A stretch of 64,000 nucleotides of DNA from Kocuria flava (lineage in GTDB: Bacteria > Actinomycetota > Actinomycetes > Actinomycetales > Micrococcaceae), in contig NZ_CP013254.1 in NCBI RefSeq assembly GCF_001482365.1, positions 434,001 through 498,000 of the forward strand. The letters are read 5' to 3'. The notes under the pieces are model-generated. The model worked only from the letters and a program-made list of their open reading frames with translations. It did no database searches and was not told where the DNA came from. Shown here one piece after another: positions 57,695-64,000 of this stretch. The position numbers and the translations under genes are program-made. Positions within the stretch are counted from its first letter, which is position 1. Each line of letters begins with the position of its first letter.

Positions 57695-58880
57695 CGTCGG
57701 TCCCCTCGTCCTTCGTTCCCTCGGCCGGTCCGCCCGGCCCGTCCAGTTCGGTCGCCTTCCAGGCCTCCCAGTTCGCGGCGAGGTCCTCCTCGCCGGAGGC
57801 CTCGACGACGCCGGGCCACGCCTCGCGCATCCGCTCGCCGCGCTCGATCAGTTCCTGGTTCTTCCGCTCCAGCTCCTCGGTCCACACGCCGCGCTCCTCG
57901 AAGTAGCGCACGGTGCCCTCGTGGAAGGGCACGACCAGGGGCTCCTTGAGCACCTTCTCGAGGTGGAACTGCTCGGCGTCCGGGGTGGTGCCCGCGTAGT
58001 GCTCGTAGTTCTCCACGATCGCCCTGACGAGGTGGTGGACCTCGTCGGCGTCGCGCTCGCCGGTCGTGGTGAGCGGGATCGTGTACTCGAGGACGCGGGC
58101 GGACTCGCCCTCGGCCATCCCGGCGCCGCCGGTGACCTCGCCGACCGTGACCATGGGCATCAGCTCGTCCCAGGTCCCGTAGCGAGCCGGGTCCGGGTCG
58201 TCGAGGCTGAGCCACGTCACGTCGTGCGTGGAGGCGAGCTCCTCGATGTTGGAGCCCACGACGTTCTGGTACAGCGCGTCGATCTGTCCCGACTCCAGCC
58301 CGGCGATCTGCTCGCCGTAGGAGATCGGCACCTGCTCGACGTCGTCCCAGGTCAGGCCCCCGTAGTTGAGGAAGCCCTCCATCTTGTTGTTGATGGAGGT
58401 GCTCGCGGTGAGCACCGGGAAGCGCTTCCCCTCGAGGTCCTCGTAGGAGTCGATGCCGCTGTCCTCGCGCACGAGCAGCCCGTAGTTGCCCAGCGGCGCC
58501 CACACCATGCGCAGGTCCTGGGGCCCCCACTCCGGGCTGGCGAACTCGTACAGCCCCTCGTAGGCGTAGTAGTACTCGTCGCCCGCGCGGGAGTAGTCCA
58601 CGGTGCCGTTCACCAGCGGGGCGAGCCGGCCGATGCCGGTGTCCGCGGTCATCAGTCGGACCTGGACCCCCTCCTCGCCCGTCAGGGCGTTCGCCACGGC
58701 GGCGAGGTCGTTGTAGGTGCCGGTGCCCACGTTGTAGGTCGACCACACCAGCTGCTGGGGCAGCCCGTTCGCCCCCGCCCGGCCGTCGTCGCTCGTGGCG
58801 GGCGTGCACCCCGAGAGCCCGAGCGCCGCGGCGGCGCCCAGCGTGGCGAGACGCGGGATGCGTCCGGATGTCCTGATCAT
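57684..58880 (-). CDS. TAXI-family TRAP solute-binding lipoprotein
   Basis: A 398-residue extracytoplasmic binding protein of the TAXI type. Signal peptide with lipobox LGLSGC (Cys25) anchors it to the membrane. TYNVGTGTYNDLAAVANALT at the start of the mature domain and ADTGIGRLAPLVNGTVDYS correspond to the ligand-binding segments, and FPVLTASTSINNKMEG to the second lobe. Family ligands are glutamate, glutarate-like and other carboxylates. It sits in one operon with the fused permease and fatty-acyl-CoA enzymes, so the ligand should be the acid they degrade. Confidence 0.9.
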   Translation of the reverse strand: MIRTSGRIPRLATLGAAAALGLSGCTPATSDDGRAGANGLPQQLVWSTYNVGTGTYNDLAAVANALTGEEGVQVRLMTADTGIGRLAPLVNGTVDYSRAGDEYYYAYEGLYEFASPEWGPQDLRMVWAPLGNYGLLVREDSGIDSYEDLEGKRFPVLTASTSINNKMEGFLNYGGLTWDDVEQVPISYGEQIAGLESGQIDALYQNVVGSNIEELASTHDVTWLSLDDPDPARYGTWDELMPMVTVGEVTGGAGMAEGESARVLEYTIPLTTTGERDADEVHHLVRAIVENYEHYAGTTPDAEQFHLEKVLKEPLVVPFHEGTVRYFEERGVWTEELERKNQELIERGERMREAWPGVVEASGEEDLAANWEAWKATELDGPGGPAEGTKDEGTDDED

Positions 58881-58908
58881 GGTGGCCTTTCGACGGGTCG
58901 GGACGGGG

Positions 58909-59349
58909 TCAGCGTCCGGAGCAGGCGGGGGCGCGGCGCTCGGCGAACGCCTGCTTGCCCTCGAGGAAGTCGGTGGTGGTGAACAGGGCGGGCTGGTGCT
59001 CGGCCTCGAACGCGAGCGCGACGACCCGCTCCATCCGTGCCCGGCCCTCGGCCGGTGCGGCCGGGGGCATGGCGGCGAGGTCGCCGCCGGCGCTGAAGCA
59101 GCCGTGCGCGCCGGTGAGCACCACGGCGCGCACGCCGGGGTCCTCCGCGAGCCGCCCGAGGGCCCCGTGGAGCTGCTCGCGCAGCGCGGCCCCGAGCACG
59201 TTGCGCCGGGCCGGGTCCTCGAGCACCACGACGGCCACGGGGCCCTCGTGCTCGACGCGGACCCGCGGCGCCGGGGGCACGGCGACGGTGCCGTCGGCAC
59301 GGTCGGCGGCACCGGCGGCGGTGCGGGCGCTGGGCGTCGGGTGCGGCAC
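58909..59349 (-). pseudogene. enoyl-CoA hydratase/isomerase with internal deletion
   Basis: A 146-codon open frame that begins and ends like a crotonase but lacks the middle. Residues about 28-110 match the N-terminal crotonase region including the first oxyanion-hole segment GCFSAGGDLAAM. At about residue 112 (near 59016) the sequence jumps to FEAEHQPALFTTTDFLEGKQAFAERR, the normal C-terminal helix. The 120-130 residues between them, holding the second oxyanion-hole glycines and catalytic residues, are missing, yet the frame is kept. GGAGGT and a GTG start are intact, so a short protein may still be made, but it cannot be an active hydratase. Confidence 0.8.
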
Positions 59350-59551
59350 GGCGGACCTCCGGAAAGCTCGGGACGCGGGTGTTGCTCCAGATCACACTGC
59401 CGCACCGACTGGGAGATCTGAAATACCGAATCAGGCGTTCAGCAATACCTTGTGAGCAAATGTCAGCGGGGGTGTTCCGCCCGGGCACCCGGTGGGCGAT
59501 CCTCGACGGGAGGACCGCCCGTCCCGACCGCCCTGACCCGAGAGGACCGCC

Positions 59552-60748
59552 ATGACCGCCGTCGCCGGCCCCACCAGCTCCGTGACCGACCTGCTCCACC
59601 TCGACGCCGACCTGAGCCCCGAGGAGCTGGCGACCCGCGACGCGGTGCGCGAGTTCGTCGACCGCAGGATCCGCCCGGAGATCGCCCGCTGGTACGAGGA
59701 CGCGCACTTCCCCCGCGAGATCGTCCCCGAGATGGCGCAGCTGGGGCTGCTGGGGATGCACCTGCACGGCTACGGCTGCGCGGGCCGCTCCGCCGTGGAG
59801 TACGGCCTCGCGATGCAGGAGCTCGAGGCCGGGGACTCCGGGCTGCGCACGTTCGTGTCCGTGCAGGGCTCGCTGGCGATGAGCGCGATCGCCAAGCACG
59901 GCTCCGAGGAGCAGAAGCAGCGCTGGCTGCCGGGCATGGCCGCCGGGGAGATCATCGGCTGCTTCGGGCTGACCGAGCCCACCGCCGGCTCCGACCCCTC
60001 GACCATGGCCACCACCGCGGTGCGCGAGGGCGGGGAGTGGGTGCTCACCGGCGCCAAGCGCTGGATCGGGCTGGCCTCGATCGCCGACGTCGCCGTGATC
60101 TGGGCCAGGGCCGACGACGGCAGCGGGAGCGAGCGCGTGCGCGGCTTCCTCGTGCCCACGGACACCCCCGGCTTCACCGCGACCCCCATCGAGCCGAAGC
60201 TGTCGATGCGCGCCTCGATCCAGTGCGACATCGAGCTGGCGGGCGTGCGGCTGCCCGCCGACGCGATCCTGCCCGAGAACCCGGGGCTGCGCGGGCCGTT
60301 CTCCTGCCTCAACGAGGCCCGCTACGGGATCGTGTGGGGCGCCCTCGGCGCGGCCCGGGACTCCTTCGAGGCGGCCCTGGCCTACGCGCAGGAGCGGATC
60401 CAGTTCGACAAGCCGCTGGCCGCCTACCAGCTGACCCAGCGCAAGCTCGTGGACATGGCCCTGGAGATCCAGAAGGGCCAGCTGCTGGCCCTGCGCCTGG
60501 GCCGGCTCAAGGACGCCGGGCGGCTGGAGAACCAGATGATCTCGGTGGGCAAGCTCAACAACTGCCGGATCGCGATCGAGATCTGCCGCGAGGCCCGCAC
60601 CGTGCTGGGCGGCAACGGCGTGACCCTCGAGCACTCGCCGCTGCGCCACGCCAACAACCTCGAGTCGGTGCGCACCTACGAGGGCACCGACGAGGTGCAC
60701 ACCCTGATCCTGGGTCAGCACCTGACCGGCCACGCCGCCTTCCGCTGA
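59552..60748 (+). CDS. glutaryl-CoA dehydrogenase-like acyl-CoA dehydrogenase
   Basis: A 398-residue FAD enzyme closely following the glutaryl-CoA dehydrogenase pattern: VSVQGSLAMSAIAKHGSEEQ, GCFGLTEPTAGSDPSTM, catalytic Glu377 in RTYEGTDEVHTLILG. The residues that hold the substrate carboxylate in known GCDH (Arg and Ser in RxxxS) are present as Arg99 and Ser103 (LRTFVSVQ). It would oxidatively decarboxylate glutaryl-CoA to crotonyl-CoA. It lies divergent from the minus-strand cluster across a 202-bp gap that is AT-richer at 59400-59465, consistent with shared regulation. AGAGGACC precedes the ATG. Confidence 0.88.
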   Translation: MTAVAGPTSSVTDLLHLDADLSPEELATRDAVREFVDRRIRPEIARWYEDAHFPREIVPEMAQLGLLGMHLHGYGCAGRSAVEYGLAMQELEAGDSGLRTFVSVQGSLAMSAIAKHGSEEQKQRWLPGMAAGEIIGCFGLTEPTAGSDPSTMATTAVREGGEWVLTGAKRWIGLASIADVAVIWARADDGSGSERVRGFLVPTDTPGFTATPIEPKLSMRASIQCDIELAGVRLPADAILPENPGLRGPFSCLNEARYGIVWGALGAARDSFEAALAYAQERIQFDKPLAAYQLTQRKLVDMALEIQKGQLLALRLGRLKDAGRLENQMISVGKLNNCRIAIEICREARTVLGGNGVTLEHSPLRHANNLESVRTYEGTDEVHTLILGQHLTGHAAFR

Positions 60749-60905
60749 GGCCCCGGCGGGGCGGGGGGACCAGGATCACACCGGCGGCCCCTTGGGCGGG
60801 AGCCCGAGACGCGCGTAGCATCGACAAGTTCTGCTGTGACGGCCGCGGCCGTCCGGGCTCGCCGGCGAGCCGCAGTCCTCCCGCCCGCCTCCGGAAGGAT
60901 CCGCC

Positions 60906-62117
60906 ATGTCCGCGCCCCGCACCGCCGTCCTCGAGCTCGTCCGCACCCCGAGCCCCGCCGGCGCCCGCCTGGCGATCCTCGCCCTGGCCCTCGGCGGCTT
61001 CGGGGTGGGCACCACCGAGTTCGCCTCGATGGGCCTGCTGCCGTTCATCGCCGAGGACCTCGGCGCCTCGATCCCCTCGGTCGGCACCTCGATCTCCCTC
61101 TACGCCCTCGGCGTGGTGGTCGGCGCCCCGCTGATCACCGCCGTCGCCGCCCGGATGGAGCGCAAGGCCCTGCTGCTGCTGCTCATGGGCGTGTTCACCC
61201 TCGGCAACGGCCTCTCCGCGGCCGCGCCCTCCCTCGAGCTGCTCTACGCCGCCCGGTTCCTCTCCGGGCTCCCGCACGGGGCCTACTTCGGCGTGGCCTC
61301 CGTGGTCGCCGCCGCCCTGGCCGCCCCCGGCCGCCGCGGCACCGCCGTGGCGCGCGTGATGCTGGGCCTGACCGTGGCCAACATCGTGGGCGTGCCCGTC
61401 GCGGCGGCGGTCGGCGGGGCGCTGGGCTGGCGGGCGGCGTACCTGCTCGTCGTCGTCCTGGGGGTCCTGACCCTCGCCGCCCTGGCCCTGTGGGTGCCGC
61501 GCAGCCAGGGCAACGGGGGCGCCTCGGTGCGCCGCGAGGTCGGCGCCCTGGCCCGCCCGCAGGTCGTGCTGACCCTGCTCGCCGGGGCCGTGGGCTTCGG
61601 CGGGATGTTCGCCGTCTACACCTACATCTCCCCGACCCTCACCGAGCTCAGCGGCCTCGACATCACCGCCGTGCCGTGGGTGCTCGCCGTCTTCGGCGTG
61701 GGCATGACCCTGGGCTCCCTGCTCGCCGGCCCGCTCGTGGACCGCTCGATCGAGCGCACCGCCCTCGGCGCCGGGGCCGTCACCGGCGTGGCCCTGGCGT
61801 TCTTCGGGCTGTTCGTGCACCTGCCGGTCGCCGCCGTGGCCGGGGCCCTGTGGATCGGGATCATGGGCTCGCTGTTCACCACCTCCCTGCAGGTGCGCCT
61901 GCTGCGCGAGGCCAAGGACGCCCCCTCCCTGACCGCCGCCATGAACCACGCCGCGTTCAACCTCGCCAACGCGCTGGGCGCCTTCCTCGGCGGCGCCGTG
62001 GTCTCGGCCGGCTGGGGCTACCGCGCCCCCGCGTGGGTCGGCGTGGGCCTGGCCGTGGCCGGCCTGCTGATCCTCGCCACCGCGGTGCGGCGCAGGGCCC
62101 TCGCCGCCCGGGCCTGA
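60906..62117 (+). CDS. MFS transporter, AraJ/YdhP-like (DHA1) type
   Basis: A 403-residue 12-helix major facilitator. GGFGVGTTEFASMGLLPFIAEDL at helix 1 and APLITAVAARMERKALLLL in loop 2-3 match the AraJ/YdhP sugar- or drug-efflux group; FLSGLPHGAYFGVASVVAA marks helix 4. GGAAGGATC precedes the ATG; a TAGCAT box lies about 90 bp upstream. It is followed 4 bp later by the amidohydrolase frame, likely the same transcript. Substrate unknown. Confidence 0.87.
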   Translation: MSAPRTAVLELVRTPSPAGARLAILALALGGFGVGTTEFASMGLLPFIAEDLGASIPSVGTSISLYALGVVVGAPLITAVAARMERKALLLLLMGVFTLGNGLSAAAPSLELLYAARFLSGLPHGAYFGVASVVAAALAAPGRRGTAVARVMLGLTVANIVGVPVAAAVGGALGWRAAYLLVVVLGVLTLAALALWVPRSQGNGGASVRREVGALARPQVVLTLLAGAVGFGGMFAVYTYISPTLTELSGLDITAVPWVLAVFGVGMTLGSLLAGPLVDRSIERTALGAGAVTGVALAFFGLFVHLPVAAVAGALWIGIMGSLFTTSLQVRLLREAKDAPSLTAAMNHAAFNLANALGAFLGGAVVSAGWGYRAPAWVGVGLAVAGLLILATAVRRRALAARA

Positions 62118-62121
62118 GGCG

Positions 62122-62911
62122 GTGAGCGCGCAGCGCGTCTTCGACGCCCACCTGCACGTCATCGACCCCGCCCGCCCACCCGCTCGTGCCGAACCAGGGG
62201 TGGGTGCCGGAGCCGTTCACGGTCGAGCAGTACCGGCGGCGCACGGCCGGGCTGGGCATCGCCGGCGGCGCGGTCGTGGCGGGGTCCTTCCAGGGCCACG
62301 ACCAGGGGTGGCTGCTCGACGCCCTCGCGCGCCTGGGCCCGGACTGGGTGGGCGTGGCCCAGCTGCCGGAGACCGTGGCCGACGAGCGGCTCCTCGCCCT
62401 CGACGCCGCGGGGGTGCGCGCCGTGCGCGTCAACCTGCGCCGCGGCGGCCCCGTGACCCCGCAGCAGCTGGACCGGCTGGCCCGCCGGGTGCACGAGGTC
62501 GCCGGGTGGCACACGGAGCTCTACGTCGACGCCCGGGAGCTGCCGGAGCTCGCCGGCGTCCTCGCCGCCCTGCCGGCGGTCGTGGTCGACCACCTCGGCC
62601 TGCACGAGGACGGGCTGGGGCACCTGCTCGGCTTCGTCGAGCGCGGGGCCGTGGTCAAGGCCACCGGCTTCGGCCGGGTCGCGCTCGACCCGGCCCGGGC
62701 GATGGCCGCCGTGCTCGCCGTGGACCCCCGGGCGCTCGTGGTCGGCACCGACCTGCCCTCCACCCGCGCCGCACGGCCCTTCGCCGACGAGGACCTCGAG
62801 CTCGTGCGCCGCACGGTTCCGCCCGAGCACCTGCCGGCGGTGCTGTGGGACAACGCCGCGCGGCTCTACCTGCGCCGCCCGCGCCCCGGCGCCGCTCCGG
62901 CGCGCGGCTGA
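62122..62911 (+). pseudogene. amidohydrolase (TIM-barrel, PF04909 type), frameshifted
   Basis: An amidohydrolase-2 family gene split by a one-base shift. The frame from GTG 62122 gives VSAQRVFDAHLHVIDPA with the metal-binding His-x-His, then runs out of homology. From about 62180 the correct continuation (HPLVPNQGWVPEPFT...) is in the next frame and goes on to 62911, with VVVDHLGLHED and GTDLPSTRA near the C-terminal metal site. An extra C in the run GCCCGCCCACCC near 62169-62180 explains it. A GTG at 62186 could restart translation but would lose the His-x-His. Either a real null allele or a sequencing error. Confidence 0.75.
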
Positions 62912-62978
62912 GCCCCCACCCGGGAATCGTTCCTCCGGCGGATCCGCCGGGGACCCGCGGGGACTAGCGTGCTGTGCC

Positions 62979-63965
62979 ATGCGCAGCGATCAGGTCGTCC
63001 CCTCCGAGCGCCCGGACCGGACCCGTCCGGGCGCCCCGTCCCGTCCGGCAGTCCCGTCCGGGCCGGGGGGCCGCACCGCCGGGACGGGACGACGACGGCG
63101 CCCGGCCGCGCTCCTGCTGCTAGTAGCCGCCGTGCTCACCGGGTGCGGGAGCGCGCAGGTCGAGGTCCCCGCACCGCCGGCCGAGGGCAGCGTGCTCGAC
63201 GCCGCCGACGTCCTCACGGACCAGGAGGAGCAGCGGCTGAACGCCCTGATCGAGCGGCGCGGCGCCGCCTCCGACGCCGCCCGGGTGGCCGTGGTGGTCG
63301 TCGAGGAGCTCGGGGCCCCGATCGAGGACTGGTCCCGGGAGGTCGCCGGGGCATGGGGCGTCGGCGACGAAGGGGCCGACAACGGCGTGCTCGTCGTGGC
63401 GGCCACCGGGGACCGCGAGCTGCGGATCGAGGTCGCCGACGGCGTGCGCGAGACCTTCACCGACGAGGAGGCGCAGGAGGTGGTCGACGACGTCCTCGCC
63501 CCGGCCTTCGCCGACGAGCGCTACGCGCAGGGGCTCGAGCGCACGGTGGACCTCGTCCATCGCTGGGCCGCCGGCGAGGAGCCGGTGGCCGAGCCCACGA
63601 ACTGGTGGCTCGTGGGCTCCGTGATCGGCGGGACCGCCCTGCTCGTGGTCCTGCTCGTGGGGTGGGCCGTGGCCGACGCGCGCCGGAGGCGCCGGATCGC
63701 CGAGGAGGAGCTGCGCGCCGCCGAGGCCGCCGACCCGGACCTGCGGCTGAGCGACGACCAGCGCGAGGCCTACCGGAAGTACCGGTACTCGCACCGGGGC
63801 GACGACGCGGTGGTGAACCCCGCCGTGTGGCTGCCGCTCTACCTCGCCAACCCGGGGCTGTACTCCGGCGGCGGGAGCGGCGGCGGGGACGGCTCCTCCG
63901 GGGGCGGGTCGTCCTTCGGCGGGGGCGGCGGGTTCACCGGCGGCGGCGCCTCGGGCAGCTACTGA
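62979..63965 (+). CDS. TPM-domain lipoprotein
   Basis: A 328-residue membrane-attached protein. A long basic N-terminus leads to a lipobox-like LLVAAVLTGC (Cys53 or so). The TPM domain (PF04536, about residues 68-195) follows: VLDAADVLTDQEEQRLNALI at its start and ADNGVLVVAATGDRELRIEV in its centre. A single membrane helix (about 210-230) and a cytoplasmic helical part precede a Gly/Ser-rich tail (GGGSSFGGGGGFTGGG), typical of the family. TPM proteins act in photosystem repair in plants; in bacteria the role is unclear. TAGCGT lies 8 nt before the ATG, possibly leaderless. Confidence 0.82.
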   Translation: MRSDQVVPSERPDRTRPGAPSRPAVPSGPGGRTAGTGRRRRPAALLLLVAAVLTGCGSAQVEVPAPPAEGSVLDAADVLTDQEEQRLNALIERRGAASDAARVAVVVVEELGAPIEDWSREVAGAWGVGDEGADNGVLVVAATGDRELRIEVADGVRETFTDEEAQEVVDDVLAPAFADERYAQGLERTVDLVHRWAAGEEPVAEPTNWWLVGSVIGGTALLVVLLVGWAVADARRRRRIAEEELRAAEAADPDLRLSDDQREAYRKYRYSHRGDDAVVNPAVWLPLYLANPGLYSGGGSGGGDGSSGGGSSFGGGGGFTGGGASGSY

Positions 63966-64000
63966 GCCGGGCTCAGCGGGTCCCGCGGGCCAGCACCGGC

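Overview
This window reads as a chromosome segment of a very GC-rich actinobacterium. Codon third positions are almost all G or C. GTG starts are common, and -10 boxes follow TANNNT, several of them placed for leaderless transcription. Gene content (DUF6421, an Ala dehydrogenase/Lrp pair, an MHS symporter with mmsAB, a TAXI-TRAP transporter, a Pr6Pr membrane protein) fits Micrococcaceae, perhaps Kocuria. The genus is inference, because no rRNA or marker gene is present.

Layout. 0-7.3 kb: a trehalose-synthase-like GH13 enzyme, a D-threonine-aldolase-like PLP enzyme, a YgiD-type dioxygenase, and an ascorbate-type PTS (EIIA-EIIB fusion plus UlaA). 7.3-10.8 kb: a phytase-like gene remnant, then a monovalent-cation locus with two ion-channel proteins and a cation/proton antiporter. 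10.8-19.3 kb: membrane and hypothetical proteins, an XRE-cupin regulator, a Zn alcohol dehydrogenase, a secreted HNH/DUF1524 protein, divergent lrp/ald, and a cardiolipin-synthase-like enzyme. 19.3-21.9 kb: a compact three-gene operon encoding an Ala-Asp-Gly-Gly repeat protein, a ROXA/NO66-type cupin protein hydroxylase and a sucrase/ferredoxin-like protein. This is the strongest candidate for an undescribed system. 21.9-29 kb: an Lrp regulator divergent from a DUF6421-SDR-threonine aldolase operon, then an aldehyde dehydrogenase and an amino acid permease.

29-31.4 kb is an AT-richer island holding a complete IS5/IS427-type insertion sequence (TAA target duplication, predicted -1 frameshift) and a lone HNH endonuclease. 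31.4-36.6 kb: a Zn alcohol dehydrogenase, a GntR/ABC efflux operon, and a nucleoside transporter with a large low-complexity insertion. 36.6-42.9 kb: an aldo/keto reductase, then a LysR regulator divergent from an MHS symporter and mmsB-mmsA (valine catabolism). 43-49.3 kb: a penicillin G acylase homologue, a VapBC-like pair, small and unknown proteins, and a LysR regulator.

49.3-60.7 kb is a large acyl-CoA cluster. The minus strand carries an acyl-CoA dehydrogenase, an MFS carrier, a thioesterase, a class III CoA-transferase, a 3-hydroxyacyl-CoA dehydrogenase, an enoyl-CoA hydratase, a fused TRAP permease and its TAXI binding protein. A glutaryl-CoA-dehydrogenase-like gene lies on the other strand. 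Together they make sense as uptake, CoA activation and beta-oxidation of a dicarboxylate such as glutarate (inference). The end holds an MFS carrier, a frameshifted amidohydrolase and a TPM-domain lipoprotein.

Gene decay is visible three times: the phytase-like fragment (7.3-7.6 kb), a crotonase lacking its core (58.9-59.3 kb) and the frameshifted amidohydrolase (62.1 kb).
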